NCBI GenBank assembly: GCA_009839505.1
Contig: VXPO01000049.1
Coordinates: forward strand, 1-41,284
DNA: 41,284 nucleotides
From: Gammaproteobacteria bacterium
Lineage (GTDB): Bacteria; Pseudomonadota; Gammaproteobacteria; Pseudomonadales; Azotimanducaceae
Reading direction: 5' to 3'
Part shown: piece by piece, positions 1 to 7,648 of the stretch
Position numbering within the stretch: the first letter of the stretch is position 1
Layout of the letters: every line of letters begins with the position of its first letter
Made by a program: the position numbers and the translations under genes
Notes under the pieces: generated by a model
Database searches by the model: none
Told to the model about the DNA's origin: nothing
Seen by the model: the letters and a program-made list of their open reading frames with translations, nothing else

Positions 1-1
1 C

Positions 2-496
2 GTCCACACTGTGTCGTCGAAGGGTTGTACGCGGCGCCGGCGCGGGGCACGGCGGACAACCCCAGACGGACAGCCCGCGGCCACGAGCCCAAAGGCCACC
101 ACACCGAACATCGCCCGATTCAACTCGGGGTCCGTCCGATTCGCGCGGTGCGTGAACCGGGTGTTCGATCGGACGGGCAAGGTGCTGGCGGACCGCTTCC
201 ACCACGTGGTGAAGCGGACGCCGACGGAGGTCCGTCGGGCGCTGGCGTACGTGCTGCTGAACGTCCGCAAGCACTATAGGGAGAGATGCCGCCGGAAGCC
301 GCCGGTGGTGCTGGACGGGGCGAGCTCGGGGCTCTGGTTCGATGGGTGGAAGGGACGGGAGCCGCCGCCGTTCGGCCGCTGCGCGGACGCCGACCGCGAC
401 TGCGAGGTCGCGGCCCCGCACACGTGGCTGCTGGCGAAAGGCTGGCGGCGGATCGGGCTGATCGATCCCGCGGAGGTGCCGGGCGGCAATCGGTAG
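2..496 (+). pseudogene. Y1/IS200-like (RAYT-type) transposase, 3' remnant
   Basis: The frame is open to the left edge, with a possible GTG at 11. Residues from about 40 onward match the C-terminal half of IS200-like/REP-associated tyrosine transposases: an NRVFDRTGKVLADRFHH stretch, then RTPTEVRRALAYVLLNVRKH, and late AAPHTWLLAKGWRRIGLI. The N-terminal part with the HUH metal motif and the catalytic Tyr region is not visible. The first roughly 40 codons are instead translated from a dispersed repeat that recurs at 15.6-15.9 kb. I therefore read this as a 5'-truncated gene whose upstream part was replaced by repeat DNA, rather than an active transposase. It cannot be excluded that a longer gene starts left of the window. 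Confidence 0.6.
39..125 (+). repeat. dispersed repeat, copy 1
   Basis: The core at 94-123 (starting GGCCACCAC, ending CGATTCAA) is 28/30 identical to the reverse complement of 15681-15710. The similarity extends upstream through GGACAACCCCAGACGGACA, which matches the reverse complement near 15729-15750. It abuts the transposase remnant directly. Confidence 0.7.
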
Positions 497-571
497 GCCG
501 GGTCGAGTGGTGCGGCGAAAGAACCCTGTCACACGGCCTGGTGGGCGGGTTGACGCTTGTGAGGGTCGACC

Positions 572-1210
572 CTACGACGAAAGTTGCTCTCTCAGCCTTT
601 CGATGAACTCGGCGCGCGTCTCGTCGTCCACCTCGAGGTAGCACACCGGGTTGTTCGCCCCGGTGTTCGACAGCAGCACGTCGAACCGGATCTCGTCGAG
701 CCCATCCAGCGTTGCCAGCATCGTCTTGCGGTTCTTCTTGCTGACCGGGCAGTACCAGTCGGTGCCGTCGTGGTAGACGGTGTCGCCCGCGAACAGGCAT
801 CCGCGTCCGGCCACCTCGACAAGATAGGCTACCGCGCCCGGACGGTGGCCGGGCGTGGGGATGACTTCCACCCCCGGCGCGAGTTCGTGCCGCTCGAACG
901 GAAAGGTCACCACGTTCTTCACCTTGCGTTTCACGTCGGGTCCTTCCACCTCGCTGCACATTGTGGGGATGCCGAAGCGCTGCTCCACATCGTCGTTGTA
1001 GCGGGCGGCGAAGTGCATGTCGCCGAGGAGGTGCAGCGCCACGCCGCCCAACGTGTCGATCTCGTCGAAACTGCCCTCGATGCTGCTGTGACCGCCCAGG
1101 CAGGAGAACAGCAGGTTGCCCTCGTCCCGGACGGCGAAGAGACTCGAGTACTTCGTCGCCGTGACCTTAGTGGGCAGGATGCGGTAGACGTTGTCGAACA
1201 GAGGTTCCAT
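572..1210 (-). CDS. MBL-fold hydrolase-like protein with degenerate metal site
   Basis: This 212-residue protein has the metallo-beta-lactamase fold layout: an N-terminal beta-rich part, a TPGHRPGAVAYL stretch near residue 120 and CLFAGDTVYHDG near 137, which are the usual third His and bridging Asp motifs. The HxHxDH motif expected in the first half is not present; the equivalent segment reads HLLGDMHFAAR. The final His motif is replaced by LLSNTGANNPV. Family members hydrolyse thioesters, lactones or phosphodiesters with two metals. Here at most part of the site survives, so the activity may be altered or lost. It follows murA by 12 nt and is probably the last gene of that operon. No substrate can be assigned. 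Confidence 0.75.
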   Translation of the reverse strand: MEPLFDNVYRILPTKVTATKYSSLFAVRDEGNLLFSCLGGHSSIEGSFDEIDTLGGVALHLLGDMHFAARYNDDVEQRFGIPTMCSEVEGPDVKRKVKNVVTFPFERHELAPGVEVIPTPGHRPGAVAYLVEVAGRGCLFAGDTVYHDGTDWYCPVSKKNRKTMLATLDGLDEIRFDVLLSNTGANNPVCYLEVDDETRAEFIERLREQLSS

Positions 1211-1222
1211 CGGATTTCTCGG

Positions 1223-2521
1223 CTATTCGTCAAGCCGTTCGATCCGCGCACCGAGTCGCCCTAGGCGGACCTCCAGGCGTTCGTAGCCGCGATCGATCTG
1301 GCTGACGTTGTGGATCGTGCTGGAGCCGTGGGCGCATAGCGCGGCGATAACCAGTGCCATGCCGGCGCGGATGTCCGGGGACACGAGCCGCTCGCCGTGC
1401 AGCGGCGTGGGTCCCATCACCAGCGCGCGGTGGGGGTCGCACAACACGATGCCGGCGCCCATGTCGATCAGCCGGTCCACGAACACCAGCCGCCGGTCGA
1501 ACATCTTCTGGTGGATGAGCACCGTGCCCTGGCTCTGGGTGGCGACCACTAGGGCGATGCTGATGAGATCGGGCGGAAAGCCCGGCCAGGGCATGTCGTC
1601 GATCTTCGGTACCGCGCCGTCGAAGTCCGGCATGACCGTCAGCTCCTGGTCCGCCGGCACGACGATGTCGTCGCCGTCGTCATCCCAAGAGATGCCGAGC
1701 CGTCCGTACATGATGCGCGTCATGCGGTGGTCCTTGGGTCGCGCACCCAGCAGGCGGATGCCGGAACCGGTGGCTGCCGCGAGACCGATGAGCGATCCCA
1801 CCTCCATGTAGTCGGGCCCAATGTCGAAATGCGCGCCGTGCAGGGCGTCCACCCCCTCGATGACCAGGTCGTGGGTGCCGATGCCCGATATGTTGGCGCC
1901 CATGGCGTTGAGGCATAGGCAGACATCCTGCACGTGGGGCTCCATGGCCGCGTTTGAGATCCGCGTCACGCCGTCGGCGAGTACCGCGCCGAACACCGCC
2001 TGTTCGGTTCCGGTGACGCTCATTTCGTCGAGGAACAGGTCGCAGCCCTTTAGACGGCGGCCACCGGGGCCTCGGGGAACACTGAGCACGTAGTGGTCGG
2101 CCTCGATCTCGACCTCGGTTCCAAGGGCTTGCAAGGCCAGCAGATGGGTGTCGAGCCGGCGTCGGCCGATGCGATCTCCCCCGGGCCGATACACCTTGGC
2201 GCGACCGAAGCGCGCCAGCATGGGCCCGGCAAGCAACACCGCCGTACGGATGCGGCTGCTCAACTCGGGGTCGGGCCCATCCCCCAACACCCTGCTGGCG
2301 TGGATCCGGCAGACGTCGTCCTCGAGCCGTCCTTCGATGCCCATGCTGTCGAGGGCTTCGAGCTTGGTACGCACGTCGCCGATGTCCGGGACGTTGCCGA
2401 TGGTCAGCGGCTCGTCGGTGAGCACGGACGCGGCCAACAGCGGCAGCGCCGAGTTCTTGTTGCCCATCGGCGCGATCTCGCCGGCGAGGGGATGCCCGCC
2501 CTCGATGCGGAAGTAGTCCAC
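1223..2521 (-). CDS. murA: UDP-N-acetylglucosamine 1-carboxyvinyltransferase (MurA), Asp at the Cys115 position
   Basis: At 432 residues this is close to the usual MurA length of about 420. MurA transfers enolpyruvate from PEP to UDP-GlcNAc, the first committed step of peptidoglycan synthesis, in the cytosol. Seen here: GNKNSALPLLAA near residue 20 (Lys22/Asn23 of the E. coli enzyme), the active-site loop YRPGGDRIGRRRLDTH near 112, WPGFPPDL near 313 (catalytic Asp305 region) and DIRAGMALVIAAL near 395. The loop has Asp where E. coli has Cys115, the residue alkylated by fosfomycin. Natural Asp enzymes are active and fosfomycin-insensitive, so intrinsic resistance is inferred. The alternative is that this is a MurA paralogue and a second copy lies elsewhere. 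It lies 27 nt downstream of the dehydrogenase gene. Confidence 0.9.
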   Translation of the reverse strand: MDYFRIEGGHPLAGEIAPMGNKNSALPLLAASVLTDEPLTIGNVPDIGDVRTKLEALDSMGIEGRLEDDVCRIHASRVLGDGPDPELSSRIRTAVLLAGPMLARFGRAKVYRPGGDRIGRRRLDTHLLALQALGTEVEIEADHYVLSVPRGPGGRRLKGCDLFLDEMSVTGTEQAVFGAVLADGVTRISNAAMEPHVQDVCLCLNAMGANISGIGTHDLVIEGVDALHGAHFDIGPDYMEVGSLIGLAAATGSGIRLLGARPKDHRMTRIMYGRLGISWDDDGDDIVVPADQELTVMPDFDGAVPKIDDMPWPGFPPDLISIALVVATQSQGTVLIHQKMFDRRLVFVDRLIDMGAGIVLCDPHRALVMGPTPLHGERLVSPDIRAGMALVIAALCAHGSSTIHNVSQIDRGYERLEVRLGRLGARIERLDE

Positions 2522-2548
2522 CCCCGGTGTCCGAGCCTAAGCGGCCGA

Positions 2549-3634
2549 TCAGGCGTCGAACACGATGACGCTGCGCGCTACCTCGCCGGTGTTGAGGGCG
2601 AGCAGCGCGTCGGTCGCATCGGCGAGCCCCACCCGTTGGGAGATCATCTCGTCGAGGTGGAGGCGTCCTTGGAGGTAGAAGTCGACGAACCTGGGCATGT
2701 CGACCCTGAACCGGTTGGAACCCATCATGGAGCCTTGGATCTTCTTCTCGGAAAGGAAGTCGGGGCCGTGCAGGGAGACCATCTCCCCGGGCGGAATCAT
2801 GCCGATGATCGTCGCCGTGCCGCCCGGACGGACCATGCGGAACGCCTGCTCGGCGGTGACCTTGAGGCCGATGGCCTCGAAGGAATAGTGCACGCCGCCG
2901 CCGGTCAGTTCCCGAACTTGGGCGACGGGGTCGCCGTCGGAGGCGTTGACCACGTCGGTAGCACCGAAGTTGCCGGCGAGTTGAAGTTTCGACGGCACCG
3001 TGTCCACCGCGATCACGCGTCCAGCCCCGGCGATGGCGGCTCCGTTGATGCACGACAAGCCCACGCCGCCGCAGCCGATGACGGCGACGGTCGATCCGGG
3101 GTCGACGTCGGCGGTGTGGATCACGGCACCGACCCCGGTGGTGACACCGCAGCCGATGAGCGCAGCGCGGTCCAGCGGCATGTCCTCGCGGATCTTCACC
3201 ACCGAGTGCTCGTGTACGAGCATTTGTTCCGCGAACGAGCCGAGGTTGGCGAACTGGCCGAGAGCGTCGCCTTCCTTGGACAGCCTTGGGTCGTCGTCTG
3301 CGCCGCGCCTCACTTCCGGCTCCTGGCAAAGCGACATGTGCCCGGTCAGGCAGTACTCGCAGTGTCCGCAGAACACCGACAGGCAGGTGATGACGTGGTC
3401 GCCCGGCTTAACGTAGCGGACCGCCGAGCCGACCTCCTCGACAATGCCGGCCGATTCGTGGCCTAGAACACAGGGCACCGCTCCGGGGTAGGTGCCGTTG
3501 AAGAAGTGCATGTCCGAGTGGCAGACCCCGGCCGCCGCAGTGCGGATCAGCACTTCCCGGGATCCTGGCTTGTCGATCGTGATCTCCTCGACTTGCATCG
3601 GGGTGTTAACGGCGCGGAACACGGCTGCTTTCAT
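2549..3634 (-). CDS. Zn-dependent alcohol dehydrogenase (MDR family)
   Basis: This 361-residue medium-chain dehydrogenase starts at MKAAVFRAV. An upstream in-frame ATG at 3721 lies inside pdxA and is not favoured. The catalytic-zinc motifs GVCHSDMHF (near 38) and GHESAG (near 65) are present, as is the structural-zinc loop with CGHCEYC plus a fourth Cys (near 95-110). The Rossmann motif is VIGCGGVGLSC near 190, with Asp closing the second strand, which favours NAD. It resembles the class III/aryl-alcohol dehydrogenase group. It oxidises an alcohol or reduces an aldehyde, but the substrate is not readable from sequence. It is separated from pdxA by 28 nt and from murA by 27 nt, so co-transcription is likely. 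Confidence 0.88.
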   Translation of the reverse strand: MKAAVFRAVNTPMQVEEITIDKPGSREVLIRTAAAGVCHSDMHFFNGTYPGAVPCVLGHESAGIVEEVGSAVRYVKPGDHVITCLSVFCGHCEYCLTGHMSLCQEPEVRRGADDDPRLSKEGDALGQFANLGSFAEQMLVHEHSVVKIREDMPLDRAALIGCGVTTGVGAVIHTADVDPGSTVAVIGCGGVGLSCINGAAIAGAGRVIAVDTVPSKLQLAGNFGATDVVNASDGDPVAQVRELTGGGVHYSFEAIGLKVTAEQAFRMVRPGGTATIIGMIPPGEMVSLHGPDFLSEKKIQGSMMGSNRFRVDMPRFVDFYLQGRLHLDEMISQRVGLADATDALLALNTGEVARSVIVFDA

Positions 3635-3662
3635 GACACTCTCGGGTATGAACGGAGAGCGG

Positions 3663-4634
3663 TCAGTGTGCCAAGTCGCGAGCCTGCCCGAAAGTGCCCT
3701 CGGCGAGTTGCACAGCGGCATTCAGCGCGGCGATCGCACCCGTCGGGTCGGCGATGCCCTGGCCGGCGATATCGAACGCGGTGCCGTGATCCACGGAGGT
3801 GCGGATCAGGGGGATGCCGAGGGTGGCGGTGACGCTTTCGTGAAAATTGTGCACCTTGATGGCGATGTGCCCCTGGTCGTGGTACATGGCCAGCACGACG
3901 TCGAACTCGCCGCTGATCGCCCGGTTGAACACGGAGTCGGCCGGCAGCGGTCCGCGCGCGTCGATGCCTTGGTCGCAGGCGTCGGCCACGGCCGGCGCGA
4001 GTTCGTCGATCTCTTCGCGGCCGAGGAGCCCGCCTTCTCCGCCGTGGGGATTCAGCGCCGCCACGGCGATCCTCGGTTTGGCAAGGCCCCAGCGGGTCAG
4101 CGAGTCGTGACACAGTCGCAGCTTGGCGAGCACGTTGGACCGGGTGACGAACCGGCCCGCGTCGATCAGCGACTTGTGGGTCGAGAGGTGCACCACCCTG
4201 AGCCCCGGCGTCATGAGCATCGTCGCCGTCGAGCTGGCGCCGGAAAGCCGTGCGAGTATCTCTTGGTGACCAATGTCGTCAACGTATCCGGCGGCGTGGA
4301 TCGCCTCCTTGTGCAAGGGGCAGGTCATCATCGCGCCGATCCGACCGTCCATGGCGTCGCGCGCACAACGTTCGACGGCGGCAACGCCCGCCTCCCCGCA
4401 GGCAGCGGAAACCGTACCGACTTCGAAGTCGTCGGGACGCGACACGCCGACGTCCACTAGTTCGCAATCGGCGGGCACGGGTAGGGATGCCTGCTCGGCT
4501 CCCAGCGCAAGTGCCCAGGCCGGTCCGTAGACGACGATCTCGGCGTTCGGACGATCGCCATCGTTGAGGGCCTTGATCGCAACCTCCGGTCCGATGCCGG
4601 CGGGATCGCCCAGGGTGACGCCGATGCGCGTCAT
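3663..4634 (-). CDS. pdxA: 4-hydroxythreonine-4-phosphate dehydrogenase (PdxA family)
   Basis: The protein has 323 residues, typical of PdxA (about 330). PdxA oxidises 4-phosphohydroxy-L-threonine with NAD in DXP-dependent pyridoxal phosphate synthesis. Visible motifs are the start TLGDPAGIGPEV, TCPLHKEAI near 103, the metal His in LSTHKS near 150, NPHGGEGG near 195, the metal His in MYHDQGH near 250 and TSVDHGTAFDIAG near 278. The start ATG overlaps the ribBA stop by 4 nt (4631-4634), so translation is probably coupled. The THKS and PHGGEGGLLG wording also fits the PdxA2/phosphothreonate dehydrogenase branch, so the exact substrate carries some doubt. Confidence 0.88.
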   Translation of the reverse strand: MTRIGVTLGDPAGIGPEVAIKALNDGDRPNAEIVVYGPAWALALGAEQASLPVPADCELVDVGVSRPDDFEVGTVSAACGEAGVAAVERCARDAMDGRIGAMMTCPLHKEAIHAAGYVDDIGHQEILARLSGASSTATMLMTPGLRVVHLSTHKSLIDAGRFVTRSNVLAKLRLCHDSLTRWGLAKPRIAVAALNPHGGEGGLLGREEIDELAPAVADACDQGIDARGPLPADSVFNRAISGEFDVVLAMYHDQGHIAIKVHNFHESVTATLGIPLIRTSVDHGTAFDIAGQGIADPTGAIAALNAAVQLAEGTFGQARDLAH

Positions 4635-5728
4635 AGCAGTTCGGTGGCGACCACCGACAGCCCGAATCCCTCCAGACCCACAAAGTCGACCTCGCGGCCG
4701 GCGAGGATGCGCAGCTTCGAGATTCCGAGATCGCGCAGGATCTGGGCGCCCACGCCGATCTCCAGCCAGTCCCGGTTGCGGGCTCCGGCACGACTGACCT
4801 CGGTGCCGGTCAGGTTGTCCAGCGGCACGCCGGCGAAGCCGCTGCGCAGGTAGATGAGAATCCCGCCGCCGAGTTCGTCGATGCGTTGCAGCGACGCCTC
4901 GAGCAGACTCTTGTCGTGCTTCGACTGGGAGCCGAAAAGATCCTCGATCAGCTTTTCGCGGTGAATGCGGACCACCACCTCGTCGACCTGGGTCAGGTCG
5001 CCGAACACCAGCGCGAGGTGTTCGGCATCCTCGAAGCGGGTGCGGTAGGCGTAGGCACGGGCCGGCCCGATGGAGGTCGCGACTTCGAACTCCTCGGTAC
5101 GAATGACAAGCTGCTCGCGGCGTTGCCGGTAGGCGATCAGGTCGGCGATCGAGATGATCCGGAGGTCGTGGACGCTCGCGAACTCGCGGAGTTCCTCGAG
5201 GCGCTTCGGATTGCCATCGTCGTTGACGATCTCGGCGAGGACGCCAACCGGCGGCAGCCCGGCCGCATGGGCCAGGTCCACTGCAGCTTCGGTATGGCCC
5301 GACCGGACCAGGACGCCTCCCTTGCGGGATACCAGCGGCAGGATGTGCCCGGGACGGGCGAAGTCGTCTGCCGCCGTGTTGTTGCTCGCCAGCGCCTGAA
5401 CGGTATTGGCGCGTTCGTCGGCGGAGATCCCCGTCGTCAAGCCGACCTTGTAGTCCACGGTCACCGTGTAGGCGGTCGCCAAGGGTGCTTCGTTGCGGGC
5501 CACCATGGGATCCAGGTGCAGACGCTTGGCATGGTCCTCGGTGATCGAGGCGCAGAGGATGCCGCTGGTGTAGCGGACCATGAAGCCGATCTTGTCCGAG
5601 GAGGCCTTGGCCGCCGCCATGATCAGGTCGCCCTCGTTCTCGCGGTCGTCGTCGTCCACGACCACGACCAACTCGCCCGCCGCGATGGCGGCGATGGCGT
5701 CGTCGACGGTGTCGAATTCAGCGGTCAT
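4631..5728 (-). CDS. ribB: 3,4-dihydroxy-2-butanone 4-phosphate synthase with degenerate GTP cyclohydrolase II domain
   Basis: This 365-residue protein has a two-domain RibBA layout. The N-terminal RibB domain (residues about 1-200) has the metal and substrate motifs DDDDRENEGDLI near 24, TGISADERANT near 103 and HTEAAVDLA near 145. It makes the four-carbon precursor of riboflavin from ribulose 5-phosphate. The C-terminal part (about 205-365) aligns with GTP cyclohydrolase II (VRIHREKLIEDLFGS, GAQILRDLGI, GLEGFGLSVV). It lacks the three zinc Cys normally following the FGS element and lacks the QEGRGIGL loop. Only the RibB activity is therefore expected, and a separate RibA must exist. It is the first gene of a ribBA-pdxA-adh-murA-MBL set and overlaps pdxA by 4 nt. 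Confidence 0.9.
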   Translation of the reverse strand: MTAEFDTVDDAIAAIAAGELVVVVDDDDRENEGDLIMAAAKASSDKIGFMVRYTSGILCASITEDHAKRLHLDPMVARNEAPLATAYTVTVDYKVGLTTGISADERANTVQALASNNTAADDFARPGHILPLVSRKGGVLVRSGHTEAAVDLAHAAGLPPVGVLAEIVNDDGNPKRLEELREFASVHDLRIISIADLIAYRQRREQLVIRTEEFEVATSIGPARAYAYRTRFEDAEHLALVFGDLTQVDEVVVRIHREKLIEDLFGSQSKHDKSLLEASLQRIDELGGGILIYLRSGFAGVPLDNLTGTEVSRAGARNRDWLEIGVGAQILRDLGISKLRILAGREVDFVGLEGFGLSVVATELL

Positions 5729-5785
5729 GTCGTGCTTGCTGCCACGCCGGGTTCAGCGACGCGAGGTCCCCATGTCGGTTCGAAA

Positions 5786-5794
5786 ATTGTATCA
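5786..5794 (-). promoter_or_regulatory. candidate extended -10 promoter of the ribBA operon
   Basis: Read on the minus strand, this is TGATACAAT, a TGn extended -10 followed by TACAAT, about 58 nt upstream of the ribBA ATG. No good -35 is seen. The 110-bp gap shows no recognisable FMN riboswitch, which is often found before ribB in gammaproteobacteria. Confidence 0.4.
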
Positions 5795-5838
5795 GCCCGC
5801 TCCCGCGCGATGGGCCGACGTGCGCCCGGATACGTGCG

Positions 5839-6204
5839 CTACCAGTGCCCCTTGCACCGATTCCAGCGATAGAGCTCGGCGGCGAAGGCGTTGTAGACGG
5901 CCCTTGCGATCCGGCGCACGACCGGAAGGCTAATCAGGCGTGCAGCTCCGCGCTGTCGAGGTGCCGCCGCCATCAACTCGGCGATCGCATCGGCGCCCAC
6001 ATGGAGCTCGCCTTCGTTGCCCACCACGTGTAGCCGCTTGCGGACGAACTCCAGATCCGCGCCGACCTCCGCCGCGGCTTGGTTGTGTGTGTGCACGTCG
6101 ATCCACTCCATGGACACACCGCAGGCATCGAGCTTGGCGCGCTGCCGCCGGATTCCCGCATCGCAGACCGGGCAGGCGCTGTTGTAGTAGACCTTGGTGA
6201 CCAT
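5839..6204 (-). CDS. DCC/DUF393 thiol-disulfide oxidoreductase-like protein
   Basis: This 121-residue protein begins MVTKVYYNSACPVCDAG. The N-terminal CPVCD motif just after the first beta strand is the hallmark of the DCC (DUF393) family, a thioredoxin-fold group of predicted thiol-disulfide oxidoreductases. The C-terminal half (RLISLPVVRRIARAVYNAFAAE) is the usual family helix bundle. The start is chosen because the motif then lies about 10 residues in, and because the upstream part of the open frame overlaps the epimerase gene. It follows the epimerase gene by 10 nt and is the last member of the GbsR-led operon. The partner protein is unknown. Confidence 0.85.
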   Translation of the reverse strand: MVTKVYYNSACPVCDAGIRRQRAKLDACGVSMEWIDVHTHNQAAAEVGADLEFVRKRLHVVGNEGELHVGADAIAELMAAAPRQRGAARLISLPVVRRIARAVYNAFAAELYRWNRCKGHW

Positions 6205-6214
6205 CGGTGGCCGG

Positions 6215-7648
6215 TCAGGACAGCGCCTTGGCGAGGGCGGCATCGATCTCGGGCAGTCGGAACTCGAAACCGTTGTCGAGCGCCTTGGCCGGTACGGCGC
6301 GTTGGCTCGCCAGCATGAGTTCCCGGGCCATGTCGCCCAGGACACCCACAAGCAGGACTCGCGGCAGGGCGAACCATGCGGGCCGACGCAGTGCCCGGGC
6401 CAGGGCCTTGGTGAACACCCGATTGGTGACCGGGTGGGGCGCGACGGCGTTCACGGGACCGCGAATTGCTTCATGGGTCGAGGCGAAGGCGATCAGTCGC
6501 ACGAGGTCGTCCCGTTCGATCCAGGACATCCATTGCCTGCCCGAGCCCAGCCGGGCGCCAAGCCCTAAGTCGAACGGCGTCAGCAGCTGCGCCAAGAGCC
6601 CGTCCTCGCGTCCAAGGACCAGACCGATCCGCAGCATGACGACGCGGACCCCGTGGCGTTCGGCTTGCGCCGACGCGACTTCGGCTGCCTGGCAGCTGCG
6701 ATGCGCAAAGCAGTCTTGGTAGTGGGCGCTCTCGTCGAGCACCGTTTCTCCCCTGTCGCCGTACCAGCCCACCGCGGAAGCGCTTACCCAGACCCTCGGC
6801 TTCGTTTTGAGGCGGTTCACGAGTTCGATCAGCCGCTTGGCCACATCGGGTCGGGACCGTTCGATTCGCTGGCGCCTGGCCGGGGTCCAGGGTCCTCCCG
6901 CCACGGGTTCCCCCGCCAAGTGAACGAACACGTCGAATCGTTCTTCGGAGGCTATCTGATCGAGACTCGTCACCGCGCGGAAGGGGGCGCTGAGAAGCGG
7001 CGCCCGGTGGGTGTCCCGGGTGAGGATCGTGACGTCATGCCCATCGCCCGCCAGTGCCTCGGTCAAACGTCGGCCTACGAAACCGGTGCCGCCGGTCACG
7101 AGCCAGCGTTGGCGGCCCGGCAAGTCTAGGGACAGCGACTGCGCTTGGAAACGGTCCACCCGTCGCGCCGCGGCGAAGTCTCGGATCGCCATTGCCAGTA
7201 GCCCGGTGCTGGCCGCGGTTGCCAGCCACGACCAGACGCCGCGAACGACGAACTCGAGGGAAGCCGGCGCGCTCAGCCATTGCCAGACGATGGGCGCCAA
7301 CAGCGCCAGCAGCACGCCGAAGTTGATCGCCAACAGGCCGTGAAGAACCCGTTCCGATGCCGGCAGCCCTCGACTGGAGTCCTCGACGAGCCAATCGGTG
7401 AAGGTGATGGCGGCCTCGGCGAGAACCAGTCCCGTCAGTACCAAGGCGGTCCAACCGAGCGGCAGGATCCAGGCGAGCATCAGGAAGATCACCGCGTAGG
7501 CGAGGTTGCGCGCGCCGTGCAGGCGGAGTTCCGGAGCGGCACCCGGGCGCCAGGGCAGACGCGCTACCAGTTCGTGGTGGACAACGACGTCGGCGAAACC
7601 GAGCACGACCTGTACGGACGCGACCAGCCAAACTTCCACGGGGATCAT
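6215..7648 (-). CDS. TIGR01777 (YfcH-like) SDR epimerase fused to an N-terminal membrane domain
   Basis: This is a 477-residue fusion. Residues 1-170 hold about four hydrophobic segments (WLVASVQVVLGFADVVV near 7, YAVIFLMLAWILPLGWTALVL near 50, LLAINFGVLLALLAPIVW near 103, SWLATAASTGLLAMAI near 140), resembling a DoxX-like membrane unit. From about residue 178 there is an extended SDR domain with VTGGTGFVGRRL, FVHLAGEPVAGG, SASAVGWYGDRG (catalytic Tyr region) and LRIGLVLGREDG, as in TIGR01777/YfcH nucleotide-sugar epimerase-like proteins. Soluble YfcH is about 300 residues, so the membrane half is an addition. The ATG overlaps the DUF4166 stop by 4 nt, implying coupling. The substrate is unknown, and the fusion implies action at the inner face of the cytoplasmic membrane. 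Confidence 0.87.
   Translation of the reverse strand: MIPVEVWLVASVQVVLGFADVVVHHELVARLPWRPGAAPELRLHGARNLAYAVIFLMLAWILPLGWTALVLTGLVLAEAAITFTDWLVEDSSRGLPASERVLHGLLAINFGVLLALLAPIVWQWLSAPASLEFVVRGVWSWLATAASTGLLAMAIRDFAAARRVDRFQAQSLSLDLPGRQRWLVTGGTGFVGRRLTEALAGDGHDVTILTRDTHRAPLLSAPFRAVTSLDQIASEERFDVFVHLAGEPVAGGPWTPARRQRIERSRPDVAKRLIELVNRLKTKPRVWVSASAVGWYGDRGETVLDESAHYQDCFAHRSCQAAEVASAQAERHGVRVVMLRIGLVLGREDGLLAQLLTPFDLGLGARLGSGRQWMSWIERDDLVRLIAFASTHEAIRGPVNAVAPHPVTNRVFTKALARALRRPAWFALPRVLLVGVLGDMARELMLASQRAVPAKALDNGFEFRLPEIDAALAKALS

Noticed and set aside
562-573. 12-bp palindrome AGGGTCGACCCT next to the MBL gene stop
   Set aside because: Short and GC-rich, easily by chance; no promoter nearby and no second copy noticed.
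1680-3329. Long open frame antisense to or offset from murA and the dehydrogenase (also similar frames opposite most genes)
   Set aside because: GC-rich DNA with GC-biased third positions gives long Arg/Pro/Ala-rich shadow frames. They show no domain motifs and overlap well-supported genes.
5729-5838. FMN riboswitch before ribBA
   Set aside because: The 110-bp gap does not contain the conserved FMN-aptamer blocks that I could recognise; only a candidate promoter is seen.
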